A stretch of 64,000 nt of DNA from Sporosarcina psychrophila (GCF_001590685.1 NZ_CP014616.1:1177001-1241000); one strand, 5' to 3'. Positions 34,680-44,338 are shown, numbered from the stretch's first letter. The notes: generated by a model not told the origin, from the sequence alone. Made by a program: numbers and translations.

Positions 34680-36221
34680 ATGAAAAAGATTATGGTATTT
34701 TTTACTGGGCTGCTTGTTATGTTCGCTACATTCGGCAATGTTTCTGCGGCACCATTATTTAAAGACGTCAATGATAAGTACGGGTCGAAAGCAGAATTAG
34801 ATTTTTTGGCGGAGCGCGGTATTATCTTTGCAGACCCGGCACAAAACTTTGGGGTGAATGAAGAAATTACGCGCCTTGAAGCTTCAGCTATGATTATTAG
34901 GGCGTTAGGACTCGAAACGGTAGACCGACCCGATCCAAACTTCACCGACGTCACTCCAGAAGATGAGGGATACGACATCATTGCGACAATAACCGATGAA
35001 GGTATCGTCAACGGTAATGCTGAGGGCGAGTTCATGCCGAACAATAAGTTAACAAGGGGACAGATGGCAGCGATTTTAGTCAAGGCTTTTGAGTTGAAGG
35101 GAACAACAGAACAGACTTTCAAAGATGTCGATTCGACATACTGGGCGTCTGATTCTATTAAAACGCTTTTCGCTAATGAAATCACAACGGGTTATCCAAA
35201 CAATACATATAAGCCAACAGCATTCATTACAAAAGCGAATTTCGGTGTGTTTCTCGCACGAATACTGAACCCAGAATTTAAAAAACAGCCTGTCTGCTAT
35301 AAGTCTGACGGTAAAAAGACGGCAGTTGTTGCTGTGCAGGTGACAAACTTATGGAAATCACCGAACAACAATCGTGTAGTGGACCGTCCTTCTATTTCTA
35401 ATCCTACCGACATTCAAAAGTGGGCGAAAAGCATGTCTGTCAGTCAAAAATTATGGCTTGTTGGAAAAACAGATACACAAGCCCTTTATGGGCAAGAAGT
35501 TGTTATTCTAAAAAGTAGCGGAAACTGGCATGAAATTGCTGTAAAGGACCAATACACGCCTAGGAATAAAGCGGGATATCCAGGATGGGTTCCGAAATCT
35601 CATGTGACAGAAATAACGACTGATTATACGGATTGCCAACTAGCAATCGTTGATACGAATATCGCTACTCTTTATAATGAACCGAAAAAGGCCAACAAGT
35701 TCATGGATATCAGCTACACAACAATGCTTCCTGTCATTAAGGAAGAAGGGGATTGGTTACACATTCAAACGCCTGCCAATGGTGTGAAATATTTGCGTAA
35801 GCAAGATGCAAAAGTCGTTAAAAACTTTGCTGCAATACCAAAACCGACTCAACAAGATATCGTCGATAGTGCCAAGATGTTTCTTGGACTTCCGTACATC
35901 TGGTCAGGGATATCAGGTTTTGGATTTGACTGTTCGGGTCTTATCCATTCGGTGTACAAAAACCACGGCATCATGATTCCACGTGATTCATTCGTCCAGG
36001 CAGTCAATGGTACGCCTGTTGCAAGGAAAAATATGCAACCGGGCGATTTACTATTTTTTGCGTACAATCAAGGTAAAGGGAAGGTCTATCACGTCGGCAT
36101 GTATATTGGAAAAGGTCAGATGATTCACGCACCCAATTCAAGCAGAAACGTGGAAATTGTATCCATTGATACACACCCATACAAAGCAAACTATGCGGGC
36201 TCAAGAAGATATTTGAAATAA
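34680..36221 (+). CDS. SLH-anchored NlpC/P60 peptidoglycan endopeptidase
   Basis: 513 aa. Signal peptide; three SLH repeats (about 24-195; FKDVNDKYGSKAELDFLAERGII is the first) that would bind pyruvylated wall polymer; two SH3b-like segments (about 215-380); and a C-terminal NlpC/P60 domain. The catalytic triad is complete: Cys418 (FDCSGLIHS), His471 (YHVGMY) and His483 (MIHAPN). It should cleave D-Glu-diamino acid bonds in wall peptides. AAAAGGAG lies ten bases before ATG 34680. Confidence 0.92.
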   Translation: MKKIMVFFTGLLVMFATFGNVSAAPLFKDVNDKYGSKAELDFLAERGIIFADPAQNFGVNEEITRLEASAMIIRALGLETVDRPDPNFTDVTPEDEGYDIIATITDEGIVNGNAEGEFMPNNKLTRGQMAAILVKAFELKGTTEQTFKDVDSTYWASDSIKTLFANEITTGYPNNTYKPTAFITKANFGVFLARILNPEFKKQPVCYKSDGKKTAVVAVQVTNLWKSPNNNRVVDRPSISNPTDIQKWAKSMSVSQKLWLVGKTDTQALYGQEVVILKSSGNWHEIAVKDQYTPRNKAGYPGWVPKSHVTEITTDYTDCQLAIVDTNIATLYNEPKKANKFMDISYTTMLPVIKEEGDWLHIQTPANGVKYLRKQDAKVVKNFAAIPKPTQQDIVDSAKMFLGLPYIWSGISGFGFDCSGLIHSVYKNHGIMIPRDSFVQAVNGTPVARKNMQPGDLLFFAYNQGKGKVYHVGMYIGKGQMIHAPNSSRNVEIVSIDTHPYKANYAGSRRYLK

Positions 36222-36235
36222 CCACTACACTAGAT

Positions 36236-36273
36236 TGTGAACCGATTGGGAAATTGGTTCACCGTCTTTTTTT
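36236..36273 (+). terminator. Terminator after the P60 gene
   Basis: GTGAACC / GGTTCAC stem followed by CGTC and a seven-T run. Confidence 0.65.
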
Positions 36274-36299
36274 CATGAAAACGGTCCATCTATTCAATG

Positions 36300-36390
36300 A
36301 AATTACTATTTATTGAACAAATGAATACCTATATAAACTGAGCGAAGGCACCTTATAAGGGAGTCTTGCTTCCAATATATATGTTATAAT
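36300..36390 (+). repeat. M1 short element, degenerate copy
   Basis: TTGAACAAATGAATACCTAT and AAACTGAGCGAAGGCACCTT are near-identical to other M1 copies; the right end is not clear. It lies between two SLH genes. Confidence 0.6.
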
Positions 36391-36414
36391 TTACTAGAAT
36401 AAGGGGGTATTAAA

Positions 36415-37797
36415 ATGAAGAAATTTACCATGGCACTTGTTGCATTCCTGCTAGTGTTTACTATTATTCCTATTGCGAAAGCAGAAACAGGGCGCGATTC
36501 AAACCCATTTTCCGACTTAAAGGGACCGAATGGAGATATTATTTATTTGTATAATAAAAACATTATCGGTGGTTATCCAGATGGAACGTTCCGACCGAAT
36601 GAACCCATCACGCGTGCTCAGGTTGCAGCAATGCTTGTGAAAGCGCTCGATTTTAAGCTGATTGACAAACCGACAGTGCAATTTAAAGACGTTTCCAATA
36701 TATCTAAACATTATCAAACCTTGGCGACAGTCAGTGAACTTGGTATTCTTCGTGGAGAAAATGGTTATATGCGCCCCGGAGAAATCACGACAAGAGCGCA
36801 AATGGCGGCAATCTTGCGCAGAGCATTCGAGTTGCCAATGGACAATCAGCCGACATTTGTCGATGTATCGCCAGCAAATTGGGCTTTTAAGGATATCAAT
36901 AGTTTAGCTAAAAACTTGATAGCAGGTGGATACCAAGATGGAACGTTCAAACCGGGAAATCCGGTAACACGTTCGCAATTTTCTTCTTTCCTAGCCCGTG
37001 CTCTTGATGACAAAATGAAACTTGCGGGTTATCGTTCTGCTGTCAGTGAAAAAGGTGTAGAAGTTGAACGGGACGGTTGGATATACACAGTGAAAACTAA
37101 CAAACTTGTGAAAATTAATCAAAAGACAAAAGAGGAAATTATCTTACTGTCAGAAGATGATTTCAGTGATTCAGATGGCTATGTAGAGCAAAAGCTTAGA
37201 AATGGATTTCCCATCATCTTGTTCAATAATCAAATCTTCACTCCTTATTGGAAAGAAGTTGATATAAAGAGCGGGTTGCCAACAGATTACGGTCTAATGG
37301 TATCATCGATAACCGGTGAGAAATTAAGCACAACTGGTGACAAGTACAACGATATTACCATGTATAACCTTCCGAATAGCAATGTTATCCGGAATGTAAC
37401 ACTCCATAATTTTGAAATCTACTTCACGATAGAGAAAAAGGTTCGTCAATTCGATAAAGGTTTTAATGAGGAAGTTAATACTGATGATATGTTAATCCTT
37501 TATTCAGCCGATCAAATTGGCTTTGGCATAAAGAAAGTTCATGAGTTTGATGCGCGTGTCATTTTTGACGACATAAAAGGTTCAAAAGTGAAACCTAACG
37601 TAAACCAAAATAATAAATCGATTAAATATGATTCTAGTGCCATGTATTATTTCAATAAAAAAGGTGTTTTCGCCTACAGTATGCTGAATGGCAAAACGAA
37701 AAGGTTGTCTACTATCCAAGCGCAAGATATGACTGTAATGGACACTGAAATCATAGTTGAAGATAGTAAGGGGAAAAAACACATTCTGAAAAAATGA
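36415..37797 (+). CDS. SLH-domain surface protein
   Basis: 460 aa. Signal peptide ending near AKAETG, then three SLH domains (about 30-195; motifs GGYPDGTFRPNEPITRAQVAAML and GGYQDGTFKPGNPVTRSQF). The C-terminal 260 residues are not recognised; they are rich in beta-type, aromatic segments and could be a propeller-like sensor, but no catalytic motif is seen. GGGGG precedes the ATG. Probably an S-layer-associated protein. Confidence 0.85.
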   Translation: MKKFTMALVAFLLVFTIIPIAKAETGRDSNPFSDLKGPNGDIIYLYNKNIIGGYPDGTFRPNEPITRAQVAAMLVKALDFKLIDKPTVQFKDVSNISKHYQTLATVSELGILRGENGYMRPGEITTRAQMAAILRRAFELPMDNQPTFVDVSPANWAFKDINSLAKNLIAGGYQDGTFKPGNPVTRSQFSSFLARALDDKMKLAGYRSAVSEKGVEVERDGWIYTVKTNKLVKINQKTKEEIILLSEDDFSDSDGYVEQKLRNGFPIILFNNQIFTPYWKEVDIKSGLPTDYGLMVSSITGEKLSTTGDKYNDITMYNLPNSNVIRNVTLHNFEIYFTIEKKVRQFDKGFNEEVNTDDMLILYSADQIGFGIKKVHEFDARVIFDDIKGSKVKPNVNQNNKSIKYDSSAMYYFNKKGVFAYSMLNGKTKRLSTIQAQDMTVMDTEIIVEDSKGKKHILKK

Positions 37798-37802
37798 CGA
37801 AA

Positions 37803-37828
37803 AGCATCCTTCGGGGTGTTTTTTTTGT
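37803..37828 (+). terminator. Short UUCG-loop terminator
   Basis: AGCATCC-TTCG-GGGTGTT with eight T. Confidence 0.8.
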
Positions 37829-37953
37829 GGTAATATGGAATTGAAACTCCCTTTCTAAAGGAATTCCAAACACAAACATAAAGCCTTCAACATAAGATAA
37901 ACAATAAGGCACCAAAGTACGAATCACTATCCCGAAAAAGGATGTGTTTAGGC

Positions 37954-38262
37954 GTGTACAATAATTTCAATCAAAATCCAAATACAAAATACACGCTGGG
38001 CGATCTCTTGAAAGGGAAAGATCTTGAAATTGTAGCGGCATCACTCCTTTTGCTCGGCAAACTGAAAGTCGATTCCGTTCAACTATTTAGGGATAAACCA
38101 GTCATATCAGTTACATTGCTAGGAGAGTTTAAAAGTTTAAACGATAAAAAAGTAAATGAAATGACTGATTTTCTAGAGAAAAATGGTGATCTAACATTAG
38201 ACGAGTTATTTGAGGGAATAAAAAGGCGAATGAATAAAGACAGGGGGAACGGACGTGAGTGA
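37954..38262 (+). CDS. Hypothetical protein (102 aa), coupled to a tiny membrane protein
   Basis: Soluble, charged protein with no recognised family. The N-terminal third (YTLGDLLKGKDLEIVAASLLLLGKLKVDSV) looks helical; the C-terminus is very basic (IKRRMNKDRGNGRE). GTG 37954 is the likely start, with AAAAAGGATG upstream; the ATG at 37942 falls on the ribosome site. Its last eight bases overlap the next ORF, giving a translationally coupled pair ended by a terminator. Confidence 0.65.
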   Translation: MYNNFNQNPNTKYTLGDLLKGKDLEIVAASLLLLGKLKVDSVQLFRDKPVISVTLLGEFKSLNDKKVNEMTDFLEKNGDLTLDELFEGIKRRMNKDRGNGRE

Positions 38263-38380
38263 AAAAATCGGTTTTGACGCCGGAAGTTTTATTAATACGG
38301 TCATCTTAATCGTATTTCTTCTTCTCCTAGTTTTTGGATCGACGAATTTAGGGGAGTTGACGGAAGTGGTAGATCTATAA
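38255..38380 (+). CDS. 41-aa single-pass membrane protein
   Basis: GTG start inside the preceding gene, with CAGGGGGAA upstream. It has a short polar N-terminus (SEKIGFDAGSF), one strongly hydrophobic segment (INTVILIVFLLLLVFG) and an acidic tail (GELTEVVDL). The overlap, ribosome site and downstream terminator support a real gene. It resembles tiny sporulation or regulatory membrane peptides in shape only. Confidence 0.6.
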   Translation: MSEKIGFDAGSFINTVILIVFLLLLVFGSTNLGELTEVVDL

Positions 38381-38421
38381 TAATTAATAATGTTTCTTCA
38401 TCCTATAAGCACGAAAAAGGG

Positions 38422-38460
38422 GAAACAGGACTCCAAATAAATCAGCGGGTCCTGTTTTAT
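38422..38460 (+). terminator. Intrinsic terminator after the two-gene unit
   Basis: AAACAGGACTCC / GGGTCCTGTTTT stem with 12-base loop. Confidence 0.75.
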
Positions 38461-38469
38461 TAGCTATAG

Positions 38470-39135
38470 CTAAAACCGAGCTGTCTTTAGACGAAGATTA
38501 CTGTGTTTCAATCGCAGTAAATCCGCCAGCGTTATAATTCCTTTTTCTTCAAGATGCTTCAATAATTCAACAAATAAATGAGCTGTTGTCAGTGCATCTC
38601 CAAGTGCGCGGTGGCGTTCAAATAGTGGCGTGCCAAATAGCTGTGCGTACTCTTTGAGATCTAGTTGGTCCCAAGATGGATTTAAATAATCGATTAAATC
38701 AAGCGTATCAAAAGAAGTGGGTTCTTCGTAGGAGTATTTCACACGCTGTAATTCTTTTTTTATGACCAGCGTATCAAAGCTTACATGATGTCCAATCCAC
38801 CCTCCACTCTTCGTATCCTCAATAAACTGAAAGTAGCTCTCTATAGCTTCGAGCGCAGTTGGGGCATTTTCTACATGGTATTGTTCAATAGAAGTTAACC
38901 TCGTAATATATTCAGGTATTTTACCTAATGGCTTTACAAAGGTCTGGAATACACGATTCGTTACTTCTGATTTTTCGACATGGACAGCTCCAATTTCAAT
39001 GAGTCCGTCATCGGCAGCAATTGCAAACCCAGTCGTTTCAGTATCGAAGACAGTAAACGGCATATCACGCAACTTTGTATTCAGCAAAAATGATTGATCC
39101 AACTTATAATTTAATCGTTGTTTTCTCCAAAACAT
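38470..39135 (-). CDS. DnaQ-like 3'-5' exonuclease (PolIII epsilon-like)
   Basis: 221-aa DEDDh exonuclease: Exo I VFDTETTGF with GLIEIGAV, Exo II GHHVSFDTLVI, Exo III with the HRALGDA His and Asp. Starts at ATG 39135, because TTGGAGG lies nine bases upstream. The upstream DUF294 gene ends 32 bases away, and together with the acetate symporter genes this forms a common gene neighbourhood in Bacteria. There the nuclease and DUF294 protein accompany SSS-family transporters; the functional link is not established. Confidence 0.88.
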   Translation of the reverse strand: MFWRKQRLNYKLDQSFLLNTKLRDMPFTVFDTETTGFAIAADDGLIEIGAVHVEKSEVTNRVFQTFVKPLGKIPEYITRLTSIEQYHVENAPTALEAIESYFQFIEDTKSGGWIGHHVSFDTLVIKKELQRVKYSYEEPTSFDTLDLIDYLNPSWDQLDLKEYAQLFGTPLFERHRALGDALTTAHLFVELLKHLEEKGIITLADLLRLKHSNLRLKTARF

Positions 39136-39167
39136 ACCTATTACCTCCAAGCGATAGCGAAAATAGA

Positions 39168-41087
39168 TCATAATTTTGCAAGTAGATGTGATTGCAGCGC
39201 GTGGACTGTCGTTAACATCGTTGTTATTTCATCCTGTTGCCATCTTCGCATCGATGCAAACTGAATTTCTGTGGTAATAGATTCATCTCGCAGATGTTTT
39301 TTCCAAGCCAGTTGAATTCGTGTTCTTAGTGCAATTTCATATGCATGACGTATATCATCGGCAAAGCCAGCCGATAGTTCACCTAATTGTACAAGGTCGT
39401 CTACTAATTGTAATGGTGTGCGTGTAATGATATTTTTTTGAACGCCCAGTATTTGTAGGCAATGATGCATTGGAAACAATGCGTTTTTTTTAATGTCAAT
39501 GATTTCTCGGGTTCCTCTTCCTTTAAATAATGCCAAAAAGGACTGGTTTACTTGCGGTATGGGCTTGTTTTGTTCCTGCTGCGCCATGTAATAAAGAAAA
39601 GTTTGTGAGGACTTCAATTGAATTTGTACCATCCGAACAAAATGATTATGTAACGATGCATCACCCATTAGAAAACGAAAAGATAAAAAGTTATAGCCAA
39701 GTAATATATCATCATTAGTCGCCTTAAGCGCCCAGTTACGTAGACGTTGCTGCCAATCGGAAACGGAACCGCGCCACTGTACCTCGCTTGACATCATTTT
39801 TCCGACGCATCTGGAATAGCCAGCTTTCTCCAAATGCTTAACAATTGCATCACCAAGCAATGAAAAATAAAACGCCACGTGCTTCTTATCATCTTCCTGT
39901 GGGTCGGTGTAGACAAGGAAGTGATCCTGGTCCGTCAACATGAATTGTTCGCCCCTAGCACCACTGCCCATCTCATACCATGCGAAGGGGACGGGCGGTG
40001 TTCCTTTACCTTGCCTTTCTAACGACTGTACAGCGAGTTTCACACAGTGTCGTGCGAGTCGGTCGTATAGTTTTGTAATAATCTCCAACGTATGAATGGT
40101 AGAGATATCATCGTTAATTAAACTAGATAACACATCGTAAATCGCGTTTTTAACGGCAGGTAAATTTTCGAAAGAAGCCTCTTCAATCGTTTTCAATACA
40201 CCCATTGATCCACGATCACGCTTAAAAATAAGATTGGACAGTGTAACTATACCTACCAAACGATTATCTTCGACAACGGGTAAGTGTTTTACCCCATTCT
40301 TATAAAATGCCGAAAGGACTTCGTAATAATAATCATGACGTGAAATAGTATGCGGTTTTTTTGTCATAATATCTTTAGCTTTCAGTTCGCCGTTTGCCAC
40401 TTGTGCAACGACTCTTTGGACAAGGTCTTTTTTTGTAATGATCCCGATTAGTTGCTCTTCCTGATCCACGACCATTAGCGAACTGATTGAGTTATCGACC
40501 ATTATTCGTGCTATTTGCTGAACTGACGCATCTTCAGAGGCCGTAATCACAGAGGAGTTCATAAAGTCTTCGACACGACGTACATAAGGCTCGCTTTCTC
40601 CCCACTCATCTGACAACTTAACCTGCTCACCAAGGGAAGCATAGACATTTGCGAGACGAATAGACATGAGTTTCAAAATAGCGTCACGGACATCCGTGTC
40701 ATCTATTCTTTCTTTTAGGACAGCATATGGAATCTGTAGACAATAGGAATCTTCTACTACTTCCAATACAAGACGATGACGATCGAGCGGCCGATTGGAT
40801 TCACCTAAATAATAAGCGATATTTGAAAAACCGATTACCTCACCTTCTTGAAATTCTTCAAGGGCGAAGGATTGCCCATCATCACCAACTATGAATATCT
40901 CTGCTGTCCCTGTTAAAATGAGTAACAACCCTTCATGAGGTGTTATAAAGTAATTAACTTTTTCAGTTTTTCGATAATAGGTAAGTTTGCATTCTGCCAT
41001 TAGTTCAGCAAATTTTTCCTCAGTTAATCCTCTGAAAATAGGCTGGTCATGCACTTTCTTATACATTTCTTGTTGTGCACTGTTCAT
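39168..41087 (-). CDS. cNMP-binding/CBS/DUF294 nucleotidyltransferase-like protein
   Basis: 639 aa. Domains in order: cyclic-nucleotide-binding fold (about 15-130), two CBS domains (about 170-290; MTKKPHTISRHDYYYEVLSAF in the second), a GlnD-like nucleotidyltransferase core (about 320-460) with GSGARGEQ and the DQD metal pair near residues 371-390, and a C-terminal helical DUF294_C (about 490-630). It probably senses adenine nucleotides and may uridylylate or adenylylate a partner. The cNMP domain may not bind cAMP. It lies between the nuclease and the symporter genes. Confidence 0.88.
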   Translation of the reverse strand: MNSAQQEMYKKVHDQPIFRGLTEEKFAELMAECKLTYYRKTEKVNYFITPHEGLLLILTGTAEIFIVGDDGQSFALEEFQEGEVIGFSNIAYYLGESNRPLDRHRLVLEVVEDSYCLQIPYAVLKERIDDTDVRDAILKLMSIRLANVYASLGEQVKLSDEWGESEPYVRRVEDFMNSSVITASEDASVQQIARIMVDNSISSLMVVDQEEQLIGIITKKDLVQRVVAQVANGELKAKDIMTKKPHTISRHDYYYEVLSAFYKNGVKHLPVVEDNRLVGIVTLSNLIFKRDRGSMGVLKTIEEASFENLPAVKNAIYDVLSSLINDDISTIHTLEIITKLYDRLARHCVKLAVQSLERQGKGTPPVPFAWYEMGSGARGEQFMLTDQDHFLVYTDPQEDDKKHVAFYFSLLGDAIVKHLEKAGYSRCVGKMMSSEVQWRGSVSDWQQRLRNWALKATNDDILLGYNFLSFRFLMGDASLHNHFVRMVQIQLKSSQTFLYYMAQQEQNKPIPQVNQSFLALFKGRGTREIIDIKKNALFPMHHCLQILGVQKNIITRTPLQLVDDLVQLGELSAGFADDIRHAYEIALRTRIQLAWKKHLRDESITTEIQFASMRRWQQDEITTMLTTVHALQSHLLAKL

Positions 41088-41119
41088 AATGAATTTCCTC
41101 CACCTTCATCTTTTTAGAG

Positions 41120-41163
41120 AAAAATCCCCCTCGTCCAGTTAAATTAGGGAGGGGGATTTTTTG
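41120..41163 (-). terminator. Terminator after the symporter gene
   Basis: AAAATCCCCCTC / GAGGGGGATTTT stem with 16-base loop; it separates the symporter from the DUF294 gene. Confidence 0.8.
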
Positions 41164-41170
41164 CTATGAA

Positions 41171-42721
41171 TTATCGTTCTAGCTCTCTATAACCTGTTTC
41201 TGCTTTAAATTTCACTTCGGCATAAGAAACCTCTTCAGCTTCGAATTTCTTAGATGAAACGAGTGTACCAATAATCGCTGCTAAGAATCCTGCTGGAACT
41301 GAAATTATGGCAGGGTTCGAATATGGGAAGAGTGGTTGCCCAACGAAGAACGCCGCTCCTTCTACAGGATTAATAACGCTAGGACTTAATGCAACAAGAA
41401 CAAGCGCGACAATCAAACCGGTTAACATTGAAGCAACTGCGCCTGTCGTATTGAACTTTTTCCAATAGATCGTAAGAAGAATTGTCGGAACGTTCGCAGA
41501 GGCGGCGATACAGAATGCGAGTGAAACAAGAAACGCTACATTCAATTTTTCCGCACCTAGTGCTAAAATGATTGAGACAATAGCAACAGCAAGTGCAGCG
41601 AATCTTGCAGCTCTTACTTGTTGTTTCTCTGTTACTTTTCCTTTTTTAATAATTTCTGCGTAAATATCATGTGCAATAGCTGAAGCTCCTGACAAAACAA
41701 GTCCGGCAACAACTGCTAGAATCGTTGCGAACGCAACCGCTGCAACGAATGACTCAAGTGCTGATCCTCCCAACACACCCGCTAACATTGGTGCGGCCAT
41801 GTTCCCAGCAGCATTCTCAGCAACAATGGCATCCACACCAACAAACTTAGCTGCACCGAATCCAAGGAAAATGGTTAAGACGTAGAATATACCAATAATC
41901 CAAACTGCATAAATAACAGAAGAACGAGCTGTTTTCGCATCTTTTACCGTGAAGAAACGCATTAAGATATGCGGTAAGCCAGCCGTACCTAAAACGAGTG
42001 CAATTAGTACAGAGATCAAACCAATCGGATCTTTATAGATTATTCCGGAATGTAAGAAGGCATCGCCATGTGGTGTTGCCGTTCTCATGGCATCAAACAT
42101 CCCAATAAAGTTGAAATTAAACTTTAACAAAACGAGGAATGAAATAACAATGGTTCCTATCATAAGTAAAATCGCTTTAACAATTTGAACCCAACTTGTT
42201 GCAGTCATACCACCGAATAGTACATAGATTGTCATCATGACACCAACGATTAGAACTGCAATCCAGTAGTCAATTCCAAGAAGTAATTTAATAAGTGCAC
42301 CTGCACCTACAAGCTGAGCAAGCATATAAAATAACACAATCGTAATTGTATTTAACGCTGCAGCGCCACGAACCTTTTTTGCTCCAAAACGTGCTCCAAT
42401 CATGTCGGCCATTGTAAATTTCCCTAGATTACGAAGCGGCTCGGCGATTAGAAATAAAACTACTAGATAAGCAGTTAACCAACCGATACTATAGTAAAAT
42501 CCATCAAATCCGTTTAACGAAATTGCTCCGGCAATTCCAAGGAATGATGCAGCAGACAAGTAGTCCCCAGCAATCGCCATTCCGTTTTGCCAACCGGTTA
42601 ACGATCCCCCAGCCGTGTAAAAATCACTTGCAGTTGTTGTCTGTTTAGCAGCCCAGTAAGTAATACCGAGTGTCAATCCAATCACTGCAACGAAAATTGC
42701 AATTGATATAATATTGTCCAC
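41171..42721 (-). CDS. actP: Sodium/acetate-type solute symporter (SSS family, ActP-like)
   Basis: 516-aa SSS-family transporter with about 13 helices. The N-terminus DFYTAGGSLTGWQNGMAIAGDYLSAASFLG matches the ActP/YjcG branch, which carries acetate and related short carboxylates with Na+. GTG start with GGGGGTACTT upstream. A DUF485 partner lies 15 bases upstream, as in E. coli yjcH-actP. A cre-like site upstream suggests carbon catabolite control. Exact substrate inferred. Confidence 0.87.
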   Translation of the reverse strand: MDNIISIAIFVAVIGLTLGITYWAAKQTTTASDFYTAGGSLTGWQNGMAIAGDYLSAASFLGIAGAISLNGFDGFYYSIGWLTAYLVVLFLIAEPLRNLGKFTMADMIGARFGAKKVRGAAALNTITIVLFYMLAQLVGAGALIKLLLGIDYWIAVLIVGVMMTIYVLFGGMTATSWVQIVKAILLMIGTIVISFLVLLKFNFNFIGMFDAMRTATPHGDAFLHSGIIYKDPIGLISVLIALVLGTAGLPHILMRFFTVKDAKTARSSVIYAVWIIGIFYVLTIFLGFGAAKFVGVDAIVAENAAGNMAAPMLAGVLGGSALESFVAAVAFATILAVVAGLVLSGASAIAHDIYAEIIKKGKVTEKQQVRAARFAALAVAIVSIILALGAEKLNVAFLVSLAFCIAASANVPTILLTIYWKKFNTTGAVASMLTGLIVALVLVALSPSVINPVEGAAFFVGQPLFPYSNPAIISVPAGFLAAIIGTLVSSKKFEAEEVSYAEVKFKAETGYRELER

Positions 42722-42736
42722 GTGTAAGTACCCCCT

Positions 42737-43069
42737 TTATTTTAAAACATTTTTCTTTAGAATTTCTTCAACGTCTATATCGAAGCTTTTAGCTTTGTTC
42801 ATATAGATGGATGTAAACACCCATACCATTACGAACATGCTTAATGAATAGACCCATGTCCAAGTCATCCAACCGATGGCTCGATTTTCAAGTATGGTTG
42901 TATATCCGGTGAGAATAGGTAGTGTAAAATAGGCGATAAAAAAGAAAATAATGTATGGCGTAGAAAAGATTCTTTTTCGTTTGACTAAATTTTTGAATTC
43001 AGGTGTATTGATAATTTTTTCATAGTCCAATGTTTCACTTGCTTGCTTTTTCTTCGGATTTTTACCCAC
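42737..43069 (-). CDS. DUF485 family membrane protein (YjcH-like)
   Basis: 110 aa with two membrane segments (IIFFFIAYFTLPILTG and MTWTWVYSLSMFVMVWVF) and a polar N-terminus. DUF485 proteins are almost always encoded directly before ActP-type symporters and are thought to be accessory subunits. GTG start with AAAGGGGATG upstream. First gene of the symporter operon. Confidence 0.88.
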   Translation of the reverse strand: MGKNPKKKQASETLDYEKIINTPEFKNLVKRKRIFSTPYIIFFFIAYFTLPILTGYTTILENRAIGWMTWTWVYSLSMFVMVWVFTSIYMNKAKSFDIDVEEILKKNVLK

Positions 43070-43139
43070 GATTTCATCCCCTTTTTTTCTGAAGTGTTGA
43101 AAACTGGTAGTTTAGTAAAGTAATAAGCCTCCTTTTAGA

Positions 43140-43153
43140 TGAATTCGCTTTCA
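43140..43153 (-). promoter_or_regulatory. Candidate cre site (CcpA)
   Basis: TGAAAGCGAATTCA on the minus strand differs from the TGWAANCGNTNWCA consensus at one position. It lies about 70 bases upstream of the DUF485/symporter operon, fitting repression by preferred sugars. Confidence 0.5.
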
Positions 43154-43349
43154 TATTTTGTAAAAAACGCACTAAATCTGTTAAAAATGTTAATCATATA
43201 ATAGAAGGCTAGTTTCACATTACCAAATTTTCCGATAACTCACAAGGTATTTTTCTGAATAGTTAAAACTTAGTTTTGTCACTGCGAGAAAAGGAACTTA
43301 TCAAATGGCTAGGAATTAGCGGCAAGTATAGACGATGGAACCAATTTAT

Positions 43350-43457
43350 ATATATTAAAATACAGAAACCCATTGAATTCACTACGGCGGGAGGGTGTCC
43401 CTTATAAGGCGCCTTCGCTCAGCCAATTTAAGTATCCAATGGTTCAACATTTATAAA
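43350..43457 (-). repeat. M1 short element, inverted copy
   Basis: Read on the minus strand: TGTTGAACCATTGGATACTT, GCTGAGCGAAGGCGCCTTAT, AAGGGACA, CCGCCGTAGTGAATTCAATG. It matches the M1 copy at 56.6 kb along its length. The rest of the 43.07-43.6 kb gap holds only the cre-like site and the ferritin terminator. Confidence 0.7.
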
Positions 43458-43555
43458 GGGAGGTGAAGTCATAGGGTATTAGTATCCTATCAATCTGGGG
43501 GGAGAGGAAAGTGTTATGAGGTCTAAGACATGTAGGTATATCACAAAAAAAGTGT

Positions 43556-43598
43556 ATAAAAATACCCCTCATCTTCGTCAAGGAAGAGAGGGGTAGTG
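43556..43598 (-). terminator. Ferritin gene terminator
   Basis: TACCCCTC / GAGAGGGGTA stem, with TATTTTTATAC following on the minus strand. Confidence 0.8.
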
Positions 43599-43615
43599 AA
43601 AAAATTGGAACTTAT

Positions 43616-44128
43616 TCATTCTCCAGATTCTGCAGAGAAGTCGCGTTGCCCAAGTTCTTTCTCATAAATATATAATGCGTTTTTATCTTCTCCGATACGC
43701 TTCAAATACTCGATATGTGTATCGAAAGATGCTTCCTCTTCAACTTGTTCGTCCAAGAACCATCTCAAAAACGAAATTGTGGCATGTTCTTTTTCTTCCC
43801 AAGCGAGGTCCGTTAATTCATAAAAGTTCTTGGTAACGCCTTTTTCTTGTAGTAAACCCGATTCAAATGTATCCAATACTGACGCGAATTCGATTTTTGG
43901 CTCTGACGTTGCGGAGAATTTAGCTTGTAACCCACGGTCATTCATATAGTTATAAATTTTCATGCCGTGAAAACGCTCTTCTTCGGCTTGTTGAAGATAA
44001 TAATTGGCAAAGCCAGCATAATTATTGTGCTCGCAATAAGCAGCCATTGCCATATAAGCTTGTGCAGCGTTGAACTCATTATTCATTTGCTGATTAAGAG
44101 CATCTGCTAGTCGTTGACTAATCATCAT
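43616..44128 (-). CDS. Ferritin (non-heme iron storage)
   Basis: 170-aa four-helix ferritin. Ferroxidase ligands are visible as Glu in [19 protein letters not shown] (Glu and His), and later [18 protein letters not shown]. It should form a 24-mer shell that oxidises and stores iron. Length matches bacterial FtnA. GGAGGCAAT precedes ATG ATG; either Met could start. Monocistronic. No Fur box was identified with certainty. Confidence 0.93.
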   Translation of the reverse strand: MMISQRLADALNQQMNNEFNAAQAYMAMAAYCEHNNYAGFANYYLQQAEEERFHGMKIYNYMNDRGLQAKFSATSEPKIEFASVLDTFESGLLQEKGVTKNFYELTDLAWEEKEHATISFLRWFLDEQVEEEASFDTHIEYLKRIGEDKNALYIYEKELGQRDFSAESGE

Positions 44129-44338
44129 ATTGCCTCCTTTTATTGTTAAGACTATTCTTCTTTATCATAGCCTAATCTAGATTTTCATTCACGTATTTTG
44201 ATTGAAAACACGGAATTTTGTCGTATTAGGAGTTTTGGCAATAGGAAAAGACGAAATTTACAGTTAGAACTTGGAACATTGTATAATAGAGGATAAAAGT
44301 GAGTGTTCGCACCGGGAAAATAGGCGGAGGGAAGATAT

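Noticed and set aside
43514..43597. 26-codon frame starting MRSKTC
   Set aside because: Runs through the ferritin terminator stem; no supporting evidence.
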